Part shown: positions 20,745-30,496 of the stretch, one piece after another
Numbering within the stretch: the first letter of the stretch is position 1
How the letters are laid out: each line of letters starts with the position of its first letter
Assembly (NCBI GenBank): GCA_022457155.1
Contig: JAJGOT010000287.1
Location: forward strand, 341,501-405,500
DNA from: Cladopsammia gracilis
Taxonomy: Eukaryota; Cnidaria; Anthozoa; Scleractinia; Dendrophylliidae
Length of the DNA stretch: 64,000 nucleotides
Direction of reading: 5' to 3'
Translations under genes and position numbers: made by a program
Notes under the pieces: model-generated
What the model was told of the DNA's origin: nothing
The model's input: the letters and a program-made list of their open reading frames with translations, nothing else
Databases searched by the model: none

Positions 20745-21510
20745 CTATATCAGGATTTAAATCACCTGAAGAATGTTGCTACAGCTTTCCTTCCCGTGGA
20801 GTCTTTAAAACACAAAAATGACGACTTGCCTTAATCTTGTCGAACGTTTGGTTAGCACACTGTTTTTCTCTCATCTAGAAGCAGAATTTTCAGAAGTTGA
20901 CTTTTAGATCAGGTGACAGTTCCGAAGTGCGTATTAGTAATCGGCTCCTGGTATTAGGTGTAAGTTTTTGGTGTAAGATTTGGGTGTGTGTATTGGGTGT
21001 GAGTACTGGGTGGAGTATTGGGTATAAGTATTGGGTATGGGTGCTAGGAGAGTTGAGGTTTTACTGTAGGTTGACTATATAGAGTTAATAAAGGGAGTGG
21101 ACGCCGGTATATGTGTTTGGTCCCTTTTTTCATAATTGTTCTAAGTGACTGGAACAATAATCTTCAATTATTTCCCATTCTTAATCAGCGATCCGTGGAA
21201 CAGAGGGCAGTTTGGATAGTTTACTATGGAACATGAGTGTATGTAGATAAACATTGAGGGAGCCTGATCTTGGCCATCATAATATGATGCGCTGGGCAGA
21301 AAGCGAATATTATTCGCTCTCTGCCCAGCGCATCAACAAATATTTTCTTTCTTAACAAGTTGCATGCATGCAAACAATGATTTGGGGGTGCAGAACTGGA
21401 GCAATATTTTTATGGCGTGAGCCAATTGATTTGTTCTTGGGGAAGAAAGACTTTGAGAATGTCGTTTTCTTGATTTCAGTAACAAATATTAAGTGACTTT
21501 TGATGTAACA
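20745..21510. other. Spacer with TTGGGTGTA-rich tract and a hairpin
   Basis: 20930-21060 is G/T-rich with irregular TATTGGGTGT repeats. 21286-21334 folds as a hairpin (GATGCGCTGGGCAGA with its complement). No gene seen. Confidence 0.5.
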
Positions 21511-21514
21511 TCAA

Positions 21515-22073
21515 ATTCTCTCTGTGTTTCACAAGGGAATACAAAGCGTAACCCCTCTCAAGCCAGTAACCATACCCAGACTAGAACTGACAGCTGCACT
21601 CGTCTCATCAAAGATCAGCTGCGTGCTGCGGAAGGAGCTGGAGTATGCAACGATGAAAGAAGTCTTCTGGACTGACAGTAAGACAGTACTGGGTTACATC
21701 AATAATGACGCCAGAAGATTCCATGTATTCGTTGGTAATCGAGTTCAAGAAATATGTGAGCAGTCATCGCCTAACCAATGGCACTATGTCAGTACCAAAT
21801 CCAATCCAGCGGACATAGCTTCCCGCGGTGCCGGAGCTCAAGAGCTGATTGACAAGCCTTTGTGGTGGGATGGGCCAGAATTTCTGGGACTTGTGTGAAG
21901 ACTGGGATTCCGTCGATGACATTGCTTTAATCAATCCTGGTGACCCCGAAGTCAAGAAAGTCTACACGAGAGCTACCCAGCTCCAAGAGCCAAGGCTATC
22001 ATCTGTACTGGAGCGTCTGACATGTTTCTCCAGCTGGCACCGAGCAAAGAAAGCGACTGCTGTCTGTCTCTGA
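21515..22073 (+). pseudogene. BEL/Pao RNase H-connection region
   Basis: 21524-21898 reads IPRLELTAALVSSKISCVLR, EVFWTDSKTVLGYINN, RFHVFVGNRVQEI and NPADIASRGAG, the RNase H and following segment of BEL/Pao pol with its acidic residues. One frame change near 21870 leads to 21849-22073. RT, protease and gag are missing upstream, so this copy is 5'-truncated at about 21515. BEL/Pao is an LTR retroelement group. The breaks are described only. Confidence 0.88.
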
Positions 22074-23350
22074 CTTCAACAGAAATTCCGAAAGTCAGCT
22101 GATCACCTTTCCCAAGTCGAGGAAAAGAACGTAAAGAAACGAGACGAAGGGATTGCTAGCTATAAGCCAGTCGATGTCAAGGAACTACAACATGCCGAGC
22201 TGCAAATCATCAAGATAGTGCAGAGTGAAGCATTCTCAGAAGTAATTCAGTTGCTTAGAGATGTCAAAGTCAAACTACAAGACGCGGACCAAGACGTCAA
22301 CAAAGACAAGATTAAGACGATGAAGAAGTCAAGCTCCTTGTACAAGCTGGACCCCTTTCTAGACAAAGACGGCATTCTGAGGGTTGGTGGGCGATTAGGA
22401 CAATCAAGTGTTCCCTATGATGTGAAACATCCCATCATTCTACCAAAGAAAGGACACGTGACGAACCTTATCCTTTGCCACTATCACCAGTCAGTCAAGC
22501 ATCAAGGTCGTGGTATTACTCAGAATGAAATCAGATCAAGTGGCTACTGGATTGTTGCTGGGAGTTCTGTGGTGTCCAATCACATCTCCAAATGTGTGTC
22601 CTGTCGGAAGCTGAGAGGAAGTCCTCAAGAACAGAAGATGGCAAACTTACCAGAAGATCGCCTAGAACCAGCTCCGCCCTTTACATTCTGTGCTGTGGAT
22701 TACTTTGGTCCCTGGCACATCAAAGAAGGTCGTCGTGAAGTTAAGCCTTACAGGGTGCTGTTTACGTGTTTAGCGTCCAGAGCCATCCACCTCGAAGTCG
22801 CGAGCAGTCTGTCTACTGACTCGTTTCTCAATGCCTATCGTCGATTCATAGGACGCCGCGGCCCAGTACGACAGCTTCGATCTGACCAAGGTACGAATTT
22901 TGTTGGTGCAAGGAACGAGCTGCAACAGGCGTTATCAACTTTGGAACACGAGAAGATACGACAAGAATTAGTGAAAAATAGCTGCGACTGGGTGAATTTC
23001 AAGATGAACGTTCCTGAAGCAAGTCATATGGGTGGTGCCTGGGAACGTCAAATCCGTACAGTTCGAAATGTGTTGGCATCACTTCTCGCACAACATGCTG
23101 CCCAGCTCAATGATGAAACACTCAGAACCTTTATGGTGGAGGCCGAAGCCATCATTGTCGCCCATTGACCGTTGACACAATTAACTCTCCACAGATGCCT
23201 GAGCCACTGACACCCAACCGCTTACTCACCATGAAGTCTAAGGTGATACTCCCCCCACCTGGCGAATTCCAACGTGCTGATCTGTATTCCAGAAAACGAT
23301 GGCGGAGAGTCCAGTTTCTGGTCAATGAGTTTTGGGTGAGGTTAAAATTA
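22074..23350 (+). pseudogene. BEL/Pao integrase
   Basis: The main ORF 22218-23168 has an HHCC zinc-binding N-terminus (HYHQSVKHQGRG .. CVSCRKLRG). The DDE core follows: AVDYFGPW, LRSDQGTNFVGA, and ASHMGGAWERQIRTVRN for the Glu. A frame change near 23160 leads to the C-terminal part (MPEPLTPNRLL, RWRRVQFLVNEFW). All three catalytic acids are present, but the frame break and missing 5' gene make it inactive. No LTR was seen downstream. Confidence 0.9.
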
Positions 23351-23356
23351 AATTAG

Positions 23357-23904
23357 AGTCCCTGATAGCCAAAAGCCAAAATTCTTTAGACATTCATAAC
23401 AAAAAATGGCAACTGTTGCTTTCTATAATTTAGATAGAAGTACTGTATACTCCCTGTATCTTGTTCATTTTGTTTTAATTAATTTGTAGGTGTTTAGTTT
23501 ATATAATGTAAGTAATGTAAATGATCGAATGAAGTGTAAGTGAATTTGTTTTTGAATAAAGGTTAATTAAAAAAAATGTTACACCTTGCATACGCCTACC
23601 CTCATTATACATAGATTTTAGTCCTCATCAATGTTGGACGTTTGACAAAGCCTAAACTGGTGCAACTGGCGTAAAATTAACGCTTGGGTAAACGTCTGAC
23701 TTATGTGCTTAGTCTCGGGTGTACGACGTTTATGCAACCAGCGCCAGGTTACGATGTCCTTTCACTTAGCGATCTGTGTCTTTAAATTAGCAGTTCAAGT
23801 TGAAATGCATAAAGATTTATCTGCTTAATATAAACCTGAATGATGTAAATACTCACTGGCACAATTTTGGAATAAAGAGCTGATAATTATTTCCTGATAA
23901 TAAA
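23357..23904. other. Spacer
   Basis: AT-rich; a possible polyadenylation-type AATAAA at about 23557 lies downstream of the BEL fragment. No gene recognised. Confidence 0.4.
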
Positions 23905-24060
23905 GCCGTAAATCCAGCTCATGGCTCGTGTATGACGACCTGACCTAAAAGGTTTAACTTTACAATTACCTGCTACGTATATAAAGTACTGACCCAAAGG
24001 AAACAAAGGAACAGAGGAAAGGAACAGGGGAACGGAGGAACAGAGACACAGAGGAATATC
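23905..24060 (+). repeat. LTR-like segment with GGAACAGAGG minisatellite
   Basis: CTCATGGCTCGTGTATGACG followed by ACCTGACC.. and AGGTTTAACTTTACAATTAC, then GGAACAGAGGAAC units. The same combination occurs inverted at 31445-31950. The first part also resembles the LTR start at 38841 (GGGTCATGTCTCATGTACGA). Confidence 0.55.
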
Positions 24061-24225
24061 ATCGTGTTGTTGAGTATGCCTTGTATCTGAAAGCCTAGCT
24101 CAGAGTTTGCATAAAAAGTGTGAGGCACCTACAATGACTCAGTTTACAGGAAGGAACCTTCTATTACTCCAGTCCAGACACAGACGAATGCAACGTGAGG
24201 TTAACGATTGTTCTGAAGGTATTTG

Positions 24226-24776
24226 GTTTTGGCCAGTTTCCCATACCTAGAGATGGCGACTGTTTTTTTTTTTTCACTGTATCTCTTCAATTTTAAGTTG
24301 CTTGACGAGAGAGAACGCCAACGTCGCCTCTCATTTGAAATCCATCGGGCTATGTAACGACGTACCTAACAAAGACAGAGTAATCATTCTTAGGCGGTTG
24401 ATTGTAGAAGAGTTCACAGGGCCAAATCGGCATTTATACGAACCATTCCTTGTAACATCCACCATTTTATATGACAAAAACTCAAAAGTTTTATGAACCG
24501 GGCCACTATGATTCGGAATTAGGAAACTGTGTTCCGATGGCGATGAGTAACATCCTGCAAGTACCTCTAGTTATTTTCACATCGATGGAAAACTATCCCA
24601 TAACTCATGCCATTCCAAGAACATGTGTGCTGTCAAAAGCTCCAATATATCTTGGTTATATTCATAACGGCAACGGACATTATAACTTGCTGGTCGAAGA
24701 AACAAATGCAGGTTCTGTTCAACAACGACTGACACAACTGTCAGGGAGGGAGGCAAGCAACCTGGAATTACCGTAG
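24226..24776 (+). pseudogene. OTU-like cysteine protease domain
   Basis: The N-terminal catalytic block is readable at about 24226-24285 as FPIPRDGDCFFFSLYLF (Asp and Cys of the OTU motif DGDC). After a frame change it continues in 24302-24496 (LRRLIVEEFTGPNRHLYEPF). After another change it continues in 24471-24776 (ELGNCVPMAMSNIL, then IHNGNGHYNLL with the catalytic His). OTU proteases remove ubiquitin; copies carried by animal transposons are known. Three frames are needed to read it, so it is a pseudogene or contains unrecognised introns. Confidence 0.7.
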
Positions 24777-25216
24777 ACATCGATGAAAATCGATGTTCAT
24801 GTGGCCGCGGAGCCACTGGGATGAAAAGAGCCAGTTAATTTTGCAAAACATACCAGTCACGTTGTCCGTATTTTCGTGCCATACAAAGCTGTAATCGTAA
24901 CTGTTCCTGTCATTCGTGTCAAAATCCTGATGGTATTAATGCACAAGAAAAGAACACCATGATCGCACCACTACCAAGAAAAAGAGTAAAACAAGACTTT
25001 CAACAAGATGTAAAACAAACCGATAGTGACTACATGAAAAGTAAAGCGGAAGAGCCCATCGTCCCAAGTTGGTTGGAAGATGAACTATTTGTCTTTGAAG
25101 CGCTGATGTTGTACTTATTGGTCAGCAACCAAGATATCTCCCCAAAAAAGATCTATACAGACTACCACAAAATGGTGGAATTTTGCTCTGAATTGACAAC
25201 AACAACACTTTATTAA
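24777..25216 (+). pseudogene. CXC-like cysteine cluster and C-terminal exon
   Basis: Downstream of the OTU region one frame gives DENRCSCGRGA, a broken link, then RCPYFRAIQSCNRNCSCHSC followed by QNPDG. This CxC..C..C.CxxC pattern resembles a tesmin/TSO1-type CXC motif. The ORF 24959-25216 follows with KRVKQDFQQDV and SWLEDELFVFEALMLYL, possibly a small helical DNA-binding segment. OTU plus CXC on one protein suggests a TE-encoded or lineage-specific gene. Family not assigned. Confidence 0.5.
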
Positions 25217-25739
25217 ATAACAAATATTAACGATTTAAATAGTACCTACCCACAAACCGATAGACCTACCCACAAACCGATTGACAAATTTGGAGCTTTG
25301 TCTGTGCCCTGAATCCTTTCTAGCGGTGTCACAGAAAATTCAAGGAATTAAGGCAAAATTACTAGTTGACGAGGAATTCTTGAAAACACAAATACAATAT
25401 AATTGGTTCAGAGACTAAGCATTCCACAAATTAATAATTTTATTAATGAAATAATTGTTTCTTCAAAAATTTTTTTATTCAATCAATGAATCAGTAAAAA
25501 TTGGCAAGTTTGATTTGATTTGATTGATATCGATTGTATTGATCTATCAGTAGAAATCGATGTCAGATGTAAAATAGTAAGATGGTACTTTTATAATTGA
25601 AATTGTCAACAATCCGTTTAAAATGTACACAAATCAATTGTATGACAAGTGTATTAAAAGATTTAACCTTTATCGATCATTTTTCCAGTTTCATATAAAG
25701 TTACGTTTTGTTACAATGATGAATAAATCTACTTTAAAC
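25217..25739. other. AT-rich spacer
   Basis: No gene or structure recognised. Confidence 0.4.
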
Positions 25740-25742
25740 TAT

Positions 25743-27919
25743 GGCCCGGGTCGCATATGTTAAGTTGCTGTTTACTTTAGGGTCAAAAACTGTCAACATG
25801 TGACATTTTCATATGCGACCGACATTTCTGGCGCTGGTTGAAATTTTCAAAATTTTCTAAACATCAAAGATGCCGAAGAGTATGGGTGGGGCTGGTAGAT
25901 TTTTTTAAAATCTGGCTTAAAACAAAGGAAGCCGCAACCAAAGATGTCAACACTTGTCAGATAAATGGATAAACGCGAAACAGAACCGTGCTTGCAGGAA
26001 TCATGAGTGCAGAAAGTGCGGGACAAGCAGCAAAGTACAAGTGAACAACATGAGCGGCAGGTATTATGATCCCCGTTTTCCTTATGGCTTTTATTTGCCT
26101 AGGTCCAGTAGCCACAACATTTCTAACATGCGGTCCATGCCCTCATCCGTGCCATCATTTGGTACCGTAGATACTAGCAGCGACCCGTACACACCAGCGA
26201 CTCAGCTTTCAAGGCATTCTCCAAGCAGCCCGCCACAATTAAAAGAAGGCAGTGGAGGCGCAAGTTCAAGCTCGAGTTCAACCGAAGAGGATGCGAAAAA
26301 GCCAAAGCAGTATGACAAATGGAGTTATACGTAACAACAATTTCTGTTGAGCCTCTGGGCAGACCGATTTGATCACCTTGAAAGCAAAGATGCGAGGAAA
26401 GTGTGGGATGAGGTGGCGCGGGAACTAAACAAGAAGTTTAACACGACACGGCCCGCGGATAAATGCAAGGCCAAAATAAAATATCTCATCGAGAAGTACA
26501 AAGCAGTCAAAGACTGGAATGTTAACCAATCTGGGGGAAACAGACGGCAGTCAATATTTTATGAAGAGATTGATGCCATTCTCGGTTGTAGGGACGTTGT
26601 AACCCTTTGTCATGTCGCAGAAGCTGGCAGCAGTGAATCAAGTTCTGAATTGAATCAACAAGATAAGGTTGCCGAAACAGAAACCAGTGCTGTAAGAAAA
26701 GGCAGAAAACTGAAAAGAAACAGACAGAGGGCCAGGATTGACGTGCAAGACGACGAGGAAAAAGAAATGCTGAAAGCTTCCTTCGCTGGCCTCGAAGAGC
26801 AGAGGAAAGAAATGAGCGAGTTTATGAAAAGCTTCAACAAAATGCAGGAACAGCAAGTTAACACAATGAATTCTTTGGTCGGTGCGCTAACCAATTTCTT
26901 ACAAAGCAGCAACAAGAATTGACTCATTGAGTGTGTTAACTTCGTATTATAAACACTACAAAGTATTTTAGCCAAGGACCTCACGTTTCTGTTTCAATCA
27001 TGAACGATAATTTACAATTTATTGATTGTTTTCATCTGATGTATTATCATGGAAAGCTAAAGTCGTCCACTTTCTATATTTCAAACAATCACATGATGTA
27101 CAATATTTTAGTGTAAAACATTTAAGTTGAATATCTATACTACTGTAATGGTCATGTCCAATTTCGTTTATGTTACAGAATTCATATTGATTTCTAAAGG
27201 ATGATTTTGGTATTCTACAGATCAAGCTACGATTTTATTGATATGTTTAATTCAACAGAACATGAACATGATATAATTATATTAGCTTTATATATGTCGA
27301 TCAAGTCTGTATTGTACGAGTCAGATAAACGACTCCCATATTTAATAAAAATATAGCAGATACCGTTGAAAAATTTACAGTGATTCTTTTAGGAGATCCC
27401 GAATGTCGTCTCCATCGTGCAATACATCCGCTGCTACATTTGTTGGAATAGTTAGGATTTCTCTTTGTTCTGCTTTTCTGAATATCCGACTTCGTCTGAG
27501 TACGCGACCATCGTGCATCCTTCACGGATATCCACAGGCAAAATCAAGGAATAACTTTTTACCATTAACCACTGCTTGAATGATAAAATCGCACTGCTGA
27601 TATCAATAAGCAGTGTCTGCTGATAATTTATCAGTCTTTCGTACAACATAAACAATGCAACCATTTGTTGATGTTGAATGCTGATAGTCTGAAGGAGAAA
27701 TATCACAAGAGCGATGCAAAATGCTTGATTTCGATCCATGTTTACATGCTGTGTACACGGGAGACTCGAGCGGGAAGATGTATAGTTGATGACAGATGTC
27801 TAATTATCCGAGTACAAATGCAACTCCACTTGACCCTAAAAAAATTTGTGGACTTACGGTTGTGGTTTCAAATTTTTATTGACTAGAAAATTTACCAAGG
27901 ACCATATGTGACCCGGGCC
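25743..27919 (+). mobile_element. TIR element with TAT flanks carrying a Myb-like gene
   Basis: GGCCCGGGTCGCATATG (25743-25759) and its inverted complement with one mismatch (27903-27919) are flanked by TAT at 25740-25742 and 27920-27922. The 2177-bp element carries one Myb/SANT-like gene on the plus strand. The right third (27300-27740) has minus-strand ORFs of 74 and 95 codons that could be transposase remnants, but no DDE motif was seen. A 3-bp duplication, GG-starting TIRs and a Myb-like protein resemble PIF/Harbinger elements; that classification is inference. Confidence 0.75.
25954..26922 (+). pseudogene. Myb/SANT-like DNA-binding protein of the TIR element
   Basis: 25954-26334 and 26347-26922 are in the same frame, separated only by one TAA (26332-26334) within KPKQYDKWSYT*QQFLLSLW. 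The Myb/trihelix-like domain spans the stop and includes WADRFDHLESKDARKVWDEV, ELNKKFNTTRPADKCKAKIK and LIEKYKAVKDWN. A basic KGRKLKRNRQRAR segment and a C-terminal helix (GLEEQRKEMSEFMKSFNKMQ) follow, suitable for oligomerisation. In PIF/Harbinger elements such proteins bind TIRs and import the transposase. Total about 322 codons. The single stop suggests recent loss, a sequencing error or a very short intron. Confidence 0.8.
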
Positions 27920-27922
27920 TAT

Positions 27923-28675
27923 GCGCCTTTTGATCCAAATTGTCAAAAATCAAATAAAAAATTATAGTTTGAAAGTGAACTGTCGTATACTTTGAAACTT
28001 TTAAATTTCTTAATATTACAACTGATAGCAATTATATCGATCGAATATTAAAAAGCATTCAGATTTGCAAAAATTAATCCTGTCTTGACTGCTTTGAGTT
28101 TATTGGGCAGTGACGTTCAGCTGTTGGCCTTGTCTCCTACATTTGTCAGTTGTCCTTCCTGTAGGGTACGTTAAAGATCCCATAGCACTCTTCGCAAAGA
28201 GTAGGGGACAGTTCCTGGTGTCTGTGATCTGGCTTTGTTTAGGCAAAACATGGCACATGACACAAAATTGTTCGTGTCTGCACATGAATCTATTGCCAAT
28301 GTTAATTCCATAAAACTGATTTCAAAACAAAAAACAGAGAAAGAAATACAGCAAACAACAAAAAATATTTCAAAAATGAATTCACACGTGCACGCGGGTC
28401 TAGAATCAGTGACCTTCCGGACAACATCGGCATTCTTAACTAACATCAAACTATTGCGCCATCGACATTAATTTCACAATTTCCGTGAAATTTTAATATA
28501 TTATAAAGATTATTTTGTTAAATTTGGATAAAAAAACCTTCGTAGCTGTTTTACGCAGCCTGCCACAGATGCAACAGTTTCCAGTAACCCACATCAATGC
28601 CTTTCAGTTCAAGTTAAACGTTTCTCTCATTAACACATTATAATAAAAATTATGTATCTAAATATATATATATAA
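27923..28675. other. Spacer
   Basis: No supported gene. 28150-28230 (CGTTAAAGATCCCATAGCAC, AAAGAGTAGGGGACAG) looks like a dispersed non-coding repeat seen in other metazoan genomes, but the family was not identified. Confidence 0.4.
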
Positions 28676-28926
28676 ACGACGATCAGTATATAGGGGAAAC
28701 AAAAAACCCCGTTCATCGCCGTACAAACCAACATCGCAGCAACATAAACGCAGGTCATAAGAACATTCCCACTGTCAGACACTTTAAAAACTGTGGAGTT
28801 AAACATTTAAAATTAACCGTCATTGAAAAAGTTAGAAATCCTAATCAAGACATTAGAAGAGCAAGAGAAAGCTATTGGATTTCTAAATTCAAGCCTACTA
28901 TTAATAGCCTAGTTAAATTTACGTAA
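28676..28926 (+). pseudogene. GIY-YIG endonuclease C-terminal domain
   Basis: The frame reads DDQYIGETKNPVHRRTNQHR, then PTVRHFKNCGVKHLKLTVIE, RRARESYWISKFKPTINSLV and a stop. QYIGET is the GIY-YIG-type motif, followed by the conserved Arg and the W-x3-K-F-x-P end. The upstream RT is missing. PLEs use this nuclease for target cleavage. The protein family differs from that in the palindrome at 29.6-31.3 kb. Confidence 0.75.
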
Positions 28927-29057
28927 TATATTGTTTGGCTTAGTTTAGTTTAGTTTTATAGCTCCTTATCTGATTATTACGTCAGCATGTCACCTGTGTT
29001 CTTTCCGTTAAGCTTTTTAAATTTCGAATGTTGTAACAGTTAGTATATACCTCAGAT

Positions 29058-29094
29058 GCTCCTGATGAAGACCGTTATGGTCGAAACGTTGAGC
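29058..29094 (+). ncRNA. Minimal hammerhead ribozyme motif lacking stem III
   Basis: GCTC + CTGATGA + A + GACC(GTTAT)GGTC + GAAA + CGTT + GAGC. Stem I is GCUC/GAGC and stem II is a 4-bp GACC/GGUC hairpin. The core CUGAUGA and GAAA is exact. The CGUU segment leaves no intramolecular stem III, but ACGU is self-complementary, so two RNAs could form it together. Small hammerhead variants of this type that work as dimers are known from Penelope-like elements. Confidence 0.75.
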
Positions 29095-29217
29095 GAATAA
29101 ACCAGCAAAGCTACATTGGAGTTGGACTCTTGACCCTCACATTTTCGGTTTTATATATATATCCAGGATAATCTTTGTATTGTGTGTCGAGAGGGCTCGA
29201 TACCATCGGTAGAGCGA

Positions 29218-29393
29218 ATATAAAGAGAATAAGTGGACACGGTTATTTGACTTCGGTTAAATGCATACAGGTCTGTTTCATACAGGGCGAACCTGCACTC
29301 CTCAGTGCAAGACCAAAGTGCAGGTTCGCCCTGTACGAAACAGACCTGTATGCATAAACCGAAGTCAAAAGTTTAACCGTGTCCACTTATTCT

Positions 29394-29405
<12 letters not shown>
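29218..29405. repeat. Inverted repeat carrying a hammerhead on one arm
   Basis: 29218-29309 and 29317-29405 are inverted copies (TAAAGAGAATAAGTGGACAC .. GCATACAGGTCTGTTTC .. GGCGAACCTGCACT). The plus-strand arm starts inside ribozyme stem II and lacks the CUGANGA core. A third copy of the arm lies at 61318-61415. Confidence 0.85.
29261..29310 (-). ncRNA. Hammerhead ribozyme, CUGAGGA core
   Basis: Minus-strand order: stem I UUGCA / core CUGAGGA / stem II GUGCAGG(UUCGC)CCUGUAU / GAAA / stem III CAG-AC-CUG / UA / stem I UGCAU. Stem II is fully paired (two G-U), stem III gives the required GUA cleavage triplet, and stem I pairs over 4 bp. The core fits CUGANGA with N = G. Confidence 0.85.

Positions 29406-29443
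<38 letters not shown>
29397..29443. repeat. (TA)n microsatellite
   Basis: About 46 bp of uninterrupted TA between two ribozyme-bearing units. Confidence 0.95.
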
Positions 29444-29446
<3 letters not shown>

Positions 29447-29481
29447 CGAGGTGAACTGATCAACTGAAGATTCGGCTTGGC

Positions 29482-29539
29482 ATTTTATTACTAACTAGTT
29501 TCATACCGCACAATATGTGCGGCACTCATCAGATAAAAT
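29482..29539 (-). ncRNA. Canonical type I hammerhead ribozyme
   Basis: Minus strand: stem I AUUUUAU / CUGAUGA / stem II GUGCCGCAC(AUAUU)GUGCGGUAU / GAAA / stem III CUA-GU-UAG / UA / stem I AUAAAAU. Stem I pairs over 7 bp and stem II over 9 bp (two G-U). The cleavage triplet is GUA, predicted cut after the A complementary to 29489. All conserved core positions are present. It lies in a short unit between (TA)n tracts. Confidence 0.93.
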
Positions 29540-29684
29540 AGCCAAATATATATATATATATATATATAAATTCTTTGACAGTTCAGTTGAATGGATTTCA
29601 AAAAGCGCTCAACTCTAATTCATTAGAGGAGCAAAGACAAATTCATTGAATGCAGATCAGACTTCAGAAGATATTCATTCGTTT

Positions 29685-29738
29685 AATGCTACAGTTCTGT
29701 TTCGTATGGTCAAAAGATGACCACACTCATCAGGCAAT
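29685..29738 (-). ncRNA. Hammerhead ribozyme in left palindrome arm
   Basis: Exact mirror of the motif at 31165-31218. Confidence 0.9.
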
Positions 29739-29890
29739 TTTAACGAATAACCCGTACATTTCAAAACTGGCGGTTATAAGCATTTAACACCGTTGCTATG
29801 CAATATATAAACAAAAATGAACTACGAGGTATATAAATAGATGCAATAACATACAAAAGCGGAATGAGGGGTTGCGTTACTGTGTGACAG

Positions 29891-30472
29891 CTACGTTATC
29901 ATGAAGTTCTTGAGTATAAATCTGTTCCTGTGGGGGCATGAACTTGCTAGTTCGTTGCGTTTGTTAAGGCTACATAATTCTTTTTGACAGATTATAAAAA
30001 ATTTTTCACTAAGGCAGAGGTTACATTTTTTGCTAATATTATTATATGGTTTACATTTTCTTAGTATCCTCCATTTCACATTGAAGGGTTTCTTTGCCAA
30101 TTTGAGGGTCCAAATGTGTTTTGATAGTTCAGTCTCGTTTCTTTTCTTGTGGTTTCGGAAGGATGCTGTGTGATTTCTGTATCGTTCTTTGAAGTTAGTT
30201 GCCAGTCCTACGTAAGTTTCAGTTGCAGTGCCAGTTGTGACAGTCGCTTGGTACACAACGTTGTTTGTGAGGCATTGTCCGTCGAGGGGGCATTGTTCTT
30301 TCTTTCTGCAGTTGCATTCTTTCACGGGTTCCGTTATCGGGGTTGACGTGTAATTGGAGAGGACTGTTTTGTTATGTGACGCGATGATGGATTTCATGTT
30401 TGGCATGCAGGAGTAGCTGAGTTTTAGCGTGTCTTCAACAGACACACGTTTTAGCGTGTCTTCAACAGACAC
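29891..30472 (-). CDS. GIY-YIG protein of PLE, left arm
   Basis: A 193-residue ORF. From residue 23 (MPNMKSIIASHNK) it is identical to the right-arm protein. The first 22 residues come from the duplicated centre (SVEDTLKRVSVEDTLKLSYS). A Cys cluster CNCRKKEQCPLDGQCL precedes the GIY-YIG core TETYVGLATNFKERYRNHTA, then ELSKHIWTLK, and a C-terminal CNLCLSEKFFIIC. This is the C-terminal end of a Penelope-like polyprotein; the reverse transcriptase is absent. The nuclease should nick target DNA. Confidence 0.85.
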   Translation of the reverse strand: MSVEDTLKRVSVEDTLKLSYSCMPNMKSIIASHNKTVLSNYTSTPITEPVKECNCRKKEQCPLDGQCLTNNVVYQATVTTGTATETYVGLATNFKERYRNHTASFRNHKKRNETELSKHIWTLKLAKKPFNVKWRILRKCKPYNNISKKCNLCLSEKFFIICQKELCSLNKRNELASSCPHRNRFILKNFMIT

Positions 30473-30496
30473 ACGCTAAAACTCAGCTACTCCTGC

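Larger units (their letters stand above)
28676..29152 (+). mobile_element. 5'-truncated Penelope-like element, GIY-YIG type A
   Basis: A unit lying between (TA)n tracts (28660-28675 and 29153-29162). It encodes the end of a GIY-YIG nuclease and ends with a hammerhead-like motif at 29058-29094. Insertion into TA-rich sites and 5' truncation are typical of PLEs. Confidence 0.75.

Noticed and set aside
27301..27739. Minus-strand ORFs considered as a Harbinger transposase
   Set aside because: No DDE residues or other transposase block could be seen, so only mentioned as possible remnants.
29397..29443. Repeating tyrosine/isoleucine ORFs across TA runs
   Set aside because: Translation of (TA)n only.
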